A DNA stretch of 64,000 bases. It comes from an uncultured Prevotellaceae bacterium. GTDB lineage: Bacteria; Bacteroidota; Bacteroidia; Bacteroidales; Bacteroidaceae. The stretch is taken from contig CAMVAT010000014.1 in the NCBI GenBank assembly GCA_947165505.1, positions 16,210 to 80,209 of the forward strand, read 5' to 3'. How positions within the stretch are numbered: the first letter of the stretch is position 1; each line of letters starts with the position of its first letter. Positions 1 to 7,188 of the stretch are shown in pieces. A model generated the notes under the pieces. That model saw only the letters and a list, made by a program, of their open reading frames with translations. It was not told the origin of the DNA and made no database searches. Position numbers and translations under genes: made by a program.

Positions 1-1373
1 TTGAGGTCGTCGGCCTGTGTGGTGTCCATGTCGGGACCGTAAGTGGGTGGGAAGAGCAGTGCCGAACGCACTACTCCGGTATTGTAATTAAGTGTGTTGG
101 CAAATTTCGTGTAGTTGTTCGTAAAACTGGTGTTGGTACCTATCTCCAGCCAGTCATATACTTTGCGTGAAATATTGACACGCAGGGCGATACGCTCGTA
201 GCCAGAGTTTTTGATGGTACCGTCTTGTTTGACATAGTTTCCTGAGAAGGAATAGTAGCCACGGTCGTCGCCGCCGCTGACGCTCAGGTTATAGTCTTGC
301 GACCATGCCGTCTGGAATATCTCGTCCTGCCAGTCGGCTATACCCAATTCAGTGGCGTTGCCGTATTCATCGTAGAACCAGCCGCCTTGTCTGTAGTCTT
401 CTGGCGTACCGGTATATTTACCAGTGTTATACATAGGCCATCCGTCATTGTAGTATTGGTAGCCCCACTTGCCAGGATAAGGCAGGTTGGTGGTACGTGA
501 ACCGAGATACGTCTGGTCGTTGCCCACCTGCTCATTCTGATAAGTGGCGTAGGTGACGGGGTCGAGCATGTCGAGTTTTTTTGCGATGGACGCCACACCC
601 CAGTTGGCTTGCAGTTCCACCTTGGGTTTACCCGTCTTTCCGCGTTTGGTGGTGATGATGACCACACCGTTGGCTGCACGCGAACCGTAGATGGCAGTCG
701 CCGATGCGTCTTTCAGGATTTCGATGTTCTCGATGTCATGCGGGTTGATGAAGTTCATCGGGTTTGTCTGCTGTTCGGTGCCTGAAGCTCCGTTAGAGGG
801 GGTACCTCCTGCTGCGAAAGGTATTCCATCGACGATGAAGAGAGGCTGTGTGCCCGTAGTGAAAGAGTTGGCACCACGCACCACGATGCTCATGCCGCCG
901 CCGGGAGCGCCATCGCTTTGATTGATTTGCACACCGGCTATTTTACCCTGCATGCCATGAATGAGGTCGGTAGCACCGCCTTTCATCAGGTCTTCGCCTT
1001 TAAGTTGGCTCATAGCACCCGAGAGGTCGCGCTTTTTCATCGTACCGTAGCCCACTACGACCACCTCGTCCATGACGTTGGTGTCTTCGGTCATGACGAC
1101 GCGGACGTTGCTTTTTCCGGCCACGTTAACCGTTTGTGATGTGTATCCTACGCTGGAGACCACGATTCGGGTCTTTCCGGCAGGCATCGTAATGCTGAAG
1201 TTACCGTCGATGTCGGTCACGGTGCCTGTCTGCGTACCTTCCACCACAATCGTAGCCCCGATCATCGGCTCATTGTTCATGGCGCCGTCGAGCACGGTAC
1301 CTCTGAGCTGAGTCTGGGCAGAGAGCTGGCAACATAGGAGTATTGCCGCCCATAGCATAAAGATTTTTTTCAT
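1..1373 (-). CDS. SusC/RagA-family TonB-linked outer membrane receptor, partial
   Basis: Outer-membrane TonB-dependent transporter of the SusC type, which imports oligosaccharides together with a SusD lipoprotein. Only the first ~457 codons lie in the window; the C-terminal barrel runs off the left edge. My translation from the ATG at 1373 gives a signal peptide ending LSAQ, a carboxypeptidase-like regulatory domain (about residues 22-95, with GATIVVEGT and GNFSI), the SusC signature VVVGYGTMKKRDLSGA, then the plug domain with AIYGSRAANGVVIITTKRG, the family hallmark. A -7 promoter element lies about 66 bp upstream. The neighbouring mannanase-like GH5 suggests a mannan or hemicellulose utilisation locus, but the substrate is inferred. 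A susD partner would be expected beyond position 1. Confidence 0.95.
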   Translation of the reverse strand, partial: MKKIFMLWAAILLCCQLSAQTQLRGTVLDGAMNNEPMIGATIVVEGTQTGTVTDIDGNFSITMPAGKTRIVVSSVGYTSQTVNVAGKSNVRVVMTEDTNVMDEVVVVGYGTMKKRDLSGAMSQLKGEDLMKGGATDLIHGMQGKIAGVQINQSDGAPGGGMSIVVRGANSFTTGTQPLFIVDGIPFAAGGTPSNGASGTEQQTNPMNFINPHDIENIEILKDASATAIYGSRAANGVVIITTKRGKTGKPKVELQANWGVASIAKKLDMLDPVTYATYQNEQVGNDQTYLGSRTTNLPYPGKWGYQYYNDGWPMYNTGKYTGTPEDYRQGGWFYDEYGNATELGIADWQDEIFQTAWSQDYNLSVSGGDDRGYYSFSGNYVKQDGTIKNSGYERIALRVNISRKVYDWLEIGTNTSFTNNYTKFANTLNYNTGVVRSALLFPPTYGPDMDTTQADDL

Positions 1374-1439
1374 GTTTTGGTTTTAGGTCTTAAGTTTGTA
1401 TTAACAGTTGTATTCTCGTTGTTCTGATGTTTCCGACTG

Positions 1440-1447
1440 CAAAGTTA
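1440..1447 (-). promoter_or_regulatory. -7 promoter element of susC
   Basis: On the minus strand the sequence reads TAACTTTG followed by C, a match to the Bacteroidetes -7 consensus TAnnTTTG. No clear -33 TTTG is seen at the usual 19-21 bp spacing. It predicts a 5' leader of roughly 60 nt for susC. Confidence 0.6.
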
Positions 1448-1489
1448 ATGCAAAATGACAGAATAAGATGATACTTTTTTGCTGATGTT

Positions 1490-2815
1490 TTATGAATTCT
1501 TTTCTTCCGTCTTTTTTCCTATGTTTTTCATGCGTTCCACCTCGTTTTTAATCACTTGCAGCGTTGTCGTGTCGGATGCGAATACCGAGTTGAGTCCTTG
1601 AGCCTCTTGTGCGGGGTCGCCGGTATAGTCGTCGCCCACCATCCACTGCTCATGTTTGGGCTGTGCGAATCCACCCCAACCCCAGAAGTTGCATCCTGCG
1701 AAGTAGCCTCCGCTCTCGGCATTGTCGCCTACGAGCGAGAAGACGAATTTGTAATATCCGTCGCGTCCTTTGGTCGGCGTGCCGATGTCGAAGACGAATC
1801 CGTCGCGCGGGTAGCCGAACTCCTCCATGACAAGCGGCTTCTTGAGCCGTGCGCAGATGTCGAGATGCCGGTCGATATAGTCTTTTGTATTGACGCAACT
1901 GGTGTCAAGGTCTTCGATGAGGTGGTCTTTTCTTGCCCACGACCAGTTGTAGGGCCACAGGTGGATATTGCAGTAATCGATGTTTTTGTCAGCACAGATG
2001 CGCTCGTAGCAGGCGTAGTCGTTTTCGCAGCCCCAAGAGCCTTCGCTGCCGATGGAGATGAGGTGGTTGGGGTCGATGCTGCGTATGAGCGCCGATGCCT
2101 CGGCGAGCCATTTCTCGAAGTCGGGCAGCGCCTCTTTCGCGAACGCCCTGGGTTCGTTGCCTATCTGCCACGACATGATGGCCGGGTCATCGATATACCG
2201 TGTGTTGGTGTAGCGGTTGGTGCGCCCCAGGATGAACCGCACGTAGTCGTAGAACAGCTGATGCGCTTTCTGGCATCCGGCATACTTGGTCACGAAGTTC
2301 ATGTAAGCGGGATATCCGTCTTCGTTGGGTCTGGGTGCCTTGCCTTCGCCCGCATGTTCGAGATAGAAGCCGTATCCCCCACTCCACTCCCATGAGTTGT
2401 TGAGATAGAGCACAGCCACCATATCGCGCTTGCTCATCTCCATGAGCAGGTAGTCGAGCCCGGCCAGGATGGTGTCGTTATAGATCCCCGGGGCCACTTG
2501 CAGCGTAGGTTCAACCTTGGTGGTGACGCCCCGCTGTCCGTCGGAGCCGACGAGGATGCGCAGGTTGTCGATACCCATCTCCTTCATGTAGTCGAGTTCG
2601 CGGCATAGCCGCTGGCGGTCGCCCCCCTGCCCTTCGGAGCCGAGGATGGCTCCATACCAGAAGTTGGTGCCCACGTAGTAGTAGGGTTTTCCGTTTTTCA
2701 CGAAGTGTCCGTCTTTCACCGTCACGAACTTGTTGTTGTCGGCCGTTTCACTCTTGTTGGCACAACCGTATGCCATGGTCAGTAGCATAGCCAAGAAAAA
2801 AAAGTATTTTTTCAT
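1490..2815 (-). CDS. GH5-family endo-beta-mannanase-like lipoprotein
   Basis: Glycoside hydrolase with a GH5 (subfamily 7-like) TIM barrel, expected to cleave beta-1,4-mannan. The start at 2815 (MKKYFFFLAM...) is preferred over an upstream in-frame Met because it gives a lipoprotein signal peptide with lipobox AYGC, so the enzyme is probably anchored at the cell surface or periplasm. The 441-residue protein carries the acid/base Glu in WQIGNEPRAF (about E221) and the nucleophile in LVMEEFGYPRDG (about E332). WSGGYGFY and HLWPYNW are typical barrel segments. It sits between a secreted surface protein and susC on the same strand. Family is confident; mannan specificity is inferred from GH5_7-like motifs. 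GH26 was considered but the motif layout fits GH5. Confidence 0.88.
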   Translation of the reverse strand: MKKYFFFLAMLLTMAYGCANKSETADNNKFVTVKDGHFVKNGKPYYYVGTNFWYGAILGSEGQGGDRQRLCRELDYMKEMGIDNLRILVGSDGQRGVTTKVEPTLQVAPGIYNDTILAGLDYLLMEMSKRDMVAVLYLNNSWEWSGGYGFYLEHAGEGKAPRPNEDGYPAYMNFVTKYAGCQKAHQLFYDYVRFILGRTNRYTNTRYIDDPAIMSWQIGNEPRAFAKEALPDFEKWLAEASALIRSIDPNHLISIGSEGSWGCENDYACYERICADKNIDYCNIHLWPYNWSWARKDHLIEDLDTSCVNTKDYIDRHLDICARLKKPLVMEEFGYPRDGFVFDIGTPTKGRDGYYKFVFSLVGDNAESGGYFAGCNFWGWGGFAQPKHEQWMVGDDYTGDPAQEAQGLNSVFASDTTTLQVIKNEVERMKNIGKKTEEKNS

Positions 2816-2842
2816 TAGTAGATTGATAATATATAATATGGT

Positions 2843-2850
2843 GCAAAATA
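2843..2850 (-). promoter_or_regulatory. Possible -7 promoter element of the GH5 gene
   Basis: The minus strand reads TATTTTGC about 28 bp before the start codon at 2815. It is one base short of the TAnnTTTG consensus, so this is a weak call. It fits the terminator just upstream, which separates this gene from the preceding one. Confidence 0.35.
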
Positions 2851-2916
2851 AGCAAAAATATCCGGAAACAGCTTGCATTTTATTAACTTTTTTTTGTACT
2901 TTGTTGCTTTTTGCAC

Positions 2917-2959
2917 AAAAAAGGGAGAAACCGTATTGCCGATTTCTCCCCTTTTTTAA
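2917..2959 (-). terminator. Hairpin terminator after the two-domain surface protein
   Basis: AAAAAAGGGAGAAA at 2917-2930 pairs with TTTCTCCCCTTTTTT at 2943-2957, with one bulged base and a 12-nt loop. The stem has A/T tracts on both sides, so it could work in both directions. On the minus strand it follows the stop at 2986 and ends in a T run, fitting a terminator for the upstream surface-protein gene. Confidence 0.7.
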
Positions 2960-2985
2960 TAGTATGTGTTAAGACCTATTGAAGC

Positions 2986-4044
2986 TTATTTCTTAATCAT
3001 CTTGTGCCCGTTCTGTATCACCACGCCCTTGTAGGCAGCATTGACGCGCTGTCCGGCGAGGTTGTAGATAGCGCTGTTGGCCTTCGTGTCGGCCTTGAGG
3101 TCGTTGATGCCCTCTGTGCCGGCATACTTGTCGGCGATGCCATTTGCGGCGATGTACTCGGCAGTGGCCACGTAGGCAGCATTAATCTTATACTGCGTGG
3201 CAGCAGGGCCCTGGATGTACACCTGCTTGGTGTGGTCTGCTCCGGGCGCGAGCGCAGCCACCTTCACGAGGCAGTTGGGTTCGAAAAGGCCAGCGTCACC
3301 GTTGCTGCCATCGTTGCTCTCCACCACGATTTTACCATTAGCAGCAGTAGCCTCTGCAAACTCTACTACGACAGCAGCATAGTGCGAGTAGTCCACGTCG
3401 CTGAGCCACCATCCTTTGCCCGACCAGTCGTCGCCAATGGTAACGGTCTGTGTAGCGGCATCGTAGGTAGAGTTGCCCCAACCAGAACCGAGGTCGGTGA
3501 GCGTGAGGGCTACGGTCTCAGGCACCTCGATGGGATTGTCGGCGAGGTCGGCCTGATACTCCTCTTCTGTACCGGCATAGCACTCTGCGATGACGCATTT
3601 GCAGTTGGCGGCTTTGCTCTGGATCCAGAACTGCGCGGTCAGGTCGGCATGGTCGATGTCGAGATCCACCTTCACCACTTTCGAACCGGCGGGAATCTGG
3701 TTCATGGTACTGAACTTACTTTTATCTAAATCATATTTTATAATTTCATTACCATCACCATCTATCTCAACAATTTTGGTTGTAGGATCAGCATACTCAG
3801 TACAGAGTTGCATGTCGCCCTCTGTGGGTTCAGCAAATTTCACCACGATGCAATCGTAGTCGGTCAGGTCGATGTAGTTGAGCCAGTTGCCGGCACCTGC
3901 CCAAGCGGCAGAGAAAGTAAGGGAATTACCATCCACCACGCAAGTCTCTCCCCAGGGATTAAAGGCGACGGGAAGCGCCTGTTTGGCAGTACCAGTGGCA
4001 GCAAAAGCTACCAGAGCAGAAATAAGCGTAAAAAATTTCTTCAT
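2986..4044 (-). CDS. Secreted two-domain surface protein with a Prevotella-type C-terminal tail
   Basis: Function not recognised. The 352-residue protein has a signal peptide (MKKFFTLISALVAFAATGTAK) and two similar beta-rich domains, about residues 25-165 and 175-300. Each contains a tryptophan-rich strand and a 'YDCIVVKFAEPT' / 'YAAVVVEFAEAT' segment, suggesting an internal duplication of a carbohydrate-binding-like fold. The C-terminus (IYNLAGQRV...KGVVIQNGHKMIKK) is the short tail seen on many secreted Prevotella proteins and resembles a type IX secretion sorting signal. It is transcribed ahead of the GH5 gene and susC, so a role in binding the same polysaccharide is plausible but inferred. 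Confidence 0.7.
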   Translation of the reverse strand: MKKFFTLISALVAFAATGTAKQALPVAFNPWGETCVVDGNSLTFSAAWAGAGNWLNYIDLTDYDCIVVKFAEPTEGDMQLCTEYADPTTKIVEIDGDGNEIIKYDLDKSKFSTMNQIPAGSKVVKVDLDIDHADLTAQFWIQSKAANCKCVIAECYAGTEEEYQADLADNPIEVPETVALTLTDLGSGWGNSTYDAATQTVTIGDDWSGKGWWLSDVDYSHYAAVVVEFAEATAANGKIVVESNDGSNGDAGLFEPNCLVKVAALAPGADHTKQVYIQGPAATQYKINAAYVATAEYIAANGIADKYAGTEGINDLKADTKANSAIYNLAGQRVNAAYKGVVIQNGHKMIKK

Positions 4045-4094
4045 AAGTAATGGTGTTTAAGTGAATTAAATAAGATAAGGTAATAAATATGGTG

Positions 4095-4102
4095 CAAAGT
4101 TA
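4095..4102 (-). promoter_or_regulatory. -7 promoter element of the two-domain surface protein
   Basis: The minus strand reads TAACTTTG followed by C, 50 bp before the start at 4044, and matches TAnnTTTG. No -33 TTTG lies at normal spacing. It diverges from a similar element at 4200-4207 that points toward porD. Confidence 0.6.
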
Positions 4103-4199
4103 GTATTAGTTTTTCAAATACGTTGATATTTTCTTTGTCAATATTGATACTTTTTTGATTTTTTAAATGAGTTGATGGCGTGATTTGTGCAATAAGCAG

Positions 4200-4207
4200 T
4201 AACTTTG
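4200..4207 (+). promoter_or_regulatory. -7 promoter element of porD
   Basis: The plus strand reads TAACTTTG, a full match to the Bacteroidetes -7 element, 91 bp before the porD start. The 37-bp GC-rich hairpin element at 4228-4264 lies between this box and the gene and would be transcribed as part of the 5' leader. Confidence 0.5.
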
Positions 4208-4227
4208 TGGCGTTAAAATAAAGGGGA

Positions 4228-4264
4228 GCCTCCCCCGTACCCCCTCCAAAGGAGGGGGATACCA
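4228..4264. repeat. 37-bp GC-rich hairpin element, copy 1
   Basis: The element begins GCCTCCCCCGTACCCCCTCC and contains a short hairpin (CCCCCTCC, loop AAA, GGAGGGGG at 4240-4258). A near-identical copy with about three differences lies at 5213-5249 in the same orientation, so the two copies bracket porD. Related C/G-run hairpins occur near 5282 and 7118. Confidence 0.8.
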
Positions 4265-4298
4265 ATCGAGAACGGAGTTTAGAAGAAAGGAAAAAGGT

Positions 4299-5201
4299 AT
4301 GGGAAGAATCATCATATTGATCGTTTCCGTGATGATGGCAACTGTCTCAAGAGCACAAGAGCTGCAAGCGAAAGTGACAGTCAACCACCAGCAGATACAA
4401 GGCACCGACGCGAGTGTGTTCGAGGCCTTGCAACAGACGTTGGAGCAATTCATCAACGACCGCCAGTGGACAAGTCTGCAATTCCAGCCCAACGAGCGCA
4501 TCGTATGCAATTTCAACATCACGGTGACCAAATACGACGCCTCGACCAACGCCATCACCGCCAATGCGCTGATACAAGCCAACCGTCCGGTCTATAACTC
4601 TGCCTATACCACCACCTTATATAATAATAAGGATAATGACTTCAATTTTGAATTTTCACAGTTCGACCAGTTGGAATTCAATGAAGAGATGATCGACAAC
4701 CAGTTGACCGCCCTCATCGCCTACTATGCCTATCTGATTATCGGTCTTGACTTAGACTCCTTCTCGCCGATGGGCGGCGAGGATGTGCTGCAACGCTGCA
4801 TGAACCTGACCAACAACGCACAGAACCTGAACTACCCTGGCTGGGCGGCGTTTGACAATGACCGCAACCGCTTTGCGCTGATCAACGACTACCTCGACGG
4901 CGGCATGGCACCGTTCCGTCAGTTGCAGTATGACTATTACCGAAAGGGGCTTGACGAGATGGCCAACAATGCCGACCGCGGGCGCACAGAGATTACCACG
5001 GCGCTTGAAAACGACCTGAAGAAATGCCATGAGAACAAGCCGTTGAGCCGCTGGCCCCAGTTATGGACCGACTACAAGAAAGATGAGTTGGCCAATATCT
5101 ATAAAGGCAAGGGCACACAAAAGGAGAAAGAGTCGGCCTACGACATCCTCTTCGGCATCAACGCCTCGCAAAACAACGCATGGGAGAAGATAAAGGAGTA
5201 G
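4299..5201 (+). CDS. porD: PorD-like protein (DUF4835)
   Basis: 300-residue exported protein of the DUF4835 family, annotated in other Bacteroidetes as type IX secretion protein PorD. It has a signal peptide (cleavage near SRAQ), a conserved start (ELQAKVTVNHQQIQGTD), and the segments RQWTSLQFQPNERIVCNFN, YNSAYTTTLYNNKDNDFNF, YYAYLIIGLDLDSFSPMGG and YNKKDELANIYKG-like near the C-terminus, all typical of the family. It lies directly upstream of recN, a common arrangement in the phylum as far as I know. The molecular role is not established. Its presence supports the reading of the 352-residue protein's tail as a possible sorting signal. Confidence 0.85.
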   Translation: MGRIIILIVSVMMATVSRAQELQAKVTVNHQQIQGTDASVFEALQQTLEQFINDRQWTSLQFQPNERIVCNFNITVTKYDASTNAITANALIQANRPVYNSAYTTTLYNNKDNDFNFEFSQFDQLEFNEEMIDNQLTALIAYYAYLIIGLDLDSFSPMGGEDVLQRCMNLTNNAQNLNYPGWAAFDNDRNRFALINDYLDGGMAPFRQLQYDYYRKGLDEMANNADRGRTEITTALENDLKKCHENKPLSRWPQLWTDYKKDELANIYKGKGTQKEKESAYDILFGINASQNNAWEKIKE

Positions 5202-5212
5202 GAGAAATCCAG

Positions 5213-5249
5213 GCCTCCCCCGTACCCCCTCCCAAGGAGGGGGGCACCA
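5213..5249. repeat. 37-bp GC-rich hairpin element, copy 2
   Basis: Starts GCCTCCCCCGTACCCCCTCC exactly as copy 1 at 4228 and ends CACCA in place of TACCA. It lies 12 bp after the porD stop. A third, diverged C-run/G-run hairpin follows at about 5282-5313. Confidence 0.8.
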
Positions 5250-5355
5250 AATGGGTGAAACGGAGAGGATTGGCAAGGCACACGCCCCCTACCCCCCTAA
5301 CTTAGAGGGGGAAGGGATATGCTCAGAACTAGTGACAAACTGTAAGAGAAATAGG

Positions 5356-5387
5356 AACCCTAAACCCTCAACCCTAAACCCTCAACA
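5356..5387. repeat. Heptamer tandem array (AACCCTA/AACCCTC)
   Basis: Four and a half 7-bp units alternate AACCCTA and AACCCTC, ending 5 bp before the recN start codon. The same family occurs at 8845-8869 before ettA. It resembles a telomere repeat by chance only. Confidence 0.85.
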
Positions 5388-5392
5388 TTAGA

Positions 5393-7054
5393 ATGTTACA
5401 ACAACTATATATTAAGAATTTCACGCTGATAGACGAGTTGGAGATGACGTTTCATCCCGGCTTTTCGGTCATCACGGGCGAGACGGGCGCCGGCAAGAGC
5501 ATCATCTTAGGCGCCCTCGGACTGCTGCTGGGTCAGCGTGCCGATGCGAAGAGCATCAAGAGCGGGCGCGACCGCTGTGTGATAGAGGCCCACTTCGACG
5601 TGAGCCGCTACGACCTGTCGGCGTTTTTCGCCGAGAAAGACATCGACTACGATGCCACCGACTGCATCCTGCGCCGTGAACTGACCGCCGCAGGCAAGAG
5701 CCGCGCGTTCATCAACGACAGTCCGGTGCCGCTTGCCACGATGCGCGAATTAGGTGCACAGCTGATCGACATCCACAGTCAGCACCAGAACCTGCTGCTG
5801 AACAAAGAAGACTTCCAGTTGGAAGTGGTTGACACCTTGAGCGGCAACGGTGAAGAGCTGAAGGCCTACCGCCTCTCCTACTCCGCCTACCGCCAGGCCG
5901 TGCAGTCGCTCAACCAACTGAAAAGCGAGATAGCGCGCAACCATGAGAACGAGGATTTCCTGCGCTTTCAGTACCAGGAACTGGAGTCAGCCCAATTGTC
6001 GGCCGACGAGCAGTCGGAACTGGAACAAGCGAGCGAGACGATGAGTCATGCCGAAGACATCAAGAGCGCGTTGTATGAGGCCGACGGCTTGTTGTCGGGC
6101 GAAGACGGCATCGTCAGTCGGCTGCGCAGCACCACCTCCGCCCTTGAAAGCATCAGCGCGGTTTATCCTGCGGCACGCGAGTTGGCAGAGCGTCTGGAGA
6201 GTTGCCATATCGAATTGAAAGACATCAGCGGCGACGTGAGCCGTTATACCGACGAGATAGACTTCGACCCTGCCGAACTGGAGCGTATCAACGAGCGTTT
6301 AGACACCCTCTATCACTTAGAGAAAAAGCATCATGTGGAATCAGTGCCGGAGCTGATAGCCATCCGCGACGACCTGCAACGGCAACTAAGCCAGATAGAC
6401 AACAGCGACGAAGCCGTGGCAGAACAAGAGAAGGAGGTGCAACGTCTGCGGGCAATATGCGAAGAGCAAGCAGGCGAATTGACACGTCTGCGCACACTGT
6501 CGGCCCGCCGTGTAGAAGAGTCGATGCGGGCATATCTGATACCACTGGGCATCCCGAACGTGCGCTTTGAGGTCAAATTAGCATCCAAAGAATTGTCGGC
6601 CGACGGCCATGACCAGATATCATTTTTATTCAGTGCCAACACGAGCACTCCGCTGCAGCCTATCGCACAGGTAGCATCGGGCGGCGAGATAGCCCGCGTG
6701 ATGCTGTCGCTGAAAGCAATGATCAGCGGCGCGGTGAAACTGCCCACCATCATCTTCGACGAGATAGACACCGGTGTGAGCGGCAAGATAGCCGAGCAGA
6801 TGGCACACATCATGCGCGAAATGGGCGACCACGACCGTCAGGTGATCAGCATCACGCACCTGCCCCAGATAGCCGCCCTGGGAGCCAACCACTACAAGGT
6901 ATATAAGGAGGAAGGCGCAGAGGGCACGGTGAGCCATACAAGGCAGTTGACCGCCGAGGAGCGTGTGCGCGAGATAGCCCAGATGCTCAGCGGCGAGAAT
7001 GTGACGGAAGCAGCCATCAACAATGCGAAAGAACTCTTAAAAGTAAAAAAGTAA
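5393..7054 (+). CDS. recN: DNA repair protein RecN
   Basis: SMC-like ATPase of double-strand break repair. The 553-residue length is normal for the family. It has an N-terminal ABC half with Walker A GETGAGKS (residues 29-36), a central coiled-coil region (about 150-380), and a C-terminal half with signature SGGE (about 429-432), Walker B IIFDEIDTGVSG (about 453-464) and ITHLPQIAA. The start ATG is fixed by the conserved MLQQLYIKNFTLIDELE. The gene follows porD after 191 bp of hairpin and heptamer repeats. The last codons (KVKK) lie inside a short A/G-rich tandem repeat that continues past the stop. Confidence 0.97.
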   Translation: MLQQLYIKNFTLIDELEMTFHPGFSVITGETGAGKSIILGALGLLLGQRADAKSIKSGRDRCVIEAHFDVSRYDLSAFFAEKDIDYDATDCILRRELTAAGKSRAFINDSPVPLATMRELGAQLIDIHSQHQNLLLNKEDFQLEVVDTLSGNGEELKAYRLSYSAYRQAVQSLNQLKSEIARNHENEDFLRFQYQELESAQLSADEQSELEQASETMSHAEDIKSALYEADGLLSGEDGIVSRLRSTTSALESISAVYPAARELAERLESCHIELKDISGDVSRYTDEIDFDPAELERINERLDTLYHLEKKHHVESVPELIAIRDDLQRQLSQIDNSDEAVAEQEKEVQRLRAICEEQAGELTRLRTLSARRVEESMRAYLIPLGIPNVRFEVKLASKELSADGHDQISFLFSANTSTPLQPIAQVASGGEIARVMLSLKAMISGAVKLPTIIFDEIDTGVSGKIAEQMAHIMREMGDHDRQVISITHLPQIAALGANHYKVYKEEGAEGTVSHTRQLTAEERVREIAQMLSGENVTEAAINNAKELLKVKK

Positions 7055-7071
7055 AGAAGTAAAGAAGGTGA
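7040..7071. repeat. Short-period A/G-rich tandem array across the recN stop
   Basis: AAAAGTAAAAAAGTAAAGAAGTAAAGAAG has a period of about 8 bp. It begins in the final recN codons and runs beyond the stop. A shorter AAAAGTAAAAAAGTAA copy lies at about 7165-7180 just before the next gene. Confidence 0.6.
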
Positions 7072-7117
7072 GACTTCTTTAAACCTAAAAAAGTAGTCTC
7101 AAGGGCGCCAGCCAGTT

Positions 7118-7155
7118 CCCCACCCCTGTAGGGGCGGGGTTAGGGGCGGGGTTAG
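7118..7155. repeat. GC-rich C-run/G-run hairpin element
   Basis: A CCCCTGTAGGGG hairpin is followed by two copies of GGGGCGGGGTTA in tandem. It resembles the elements around porD in composition but not in exact sequence. It lies between recN and the TPR protein and could act as a terminator, though no clear T tract follows. Confidence 0.5.
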
Positions 7156-7188
7156 TAATATTATAAAAGTAAAAAAGTAATCATATCT

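Noticed and set aside
5356..5387. Telomere-like CCCTAAA repeat
   Set aside because: Short, internal, alternates with CCCTCAA, and lies between chromosomal genes; no sign of a chromosome end.
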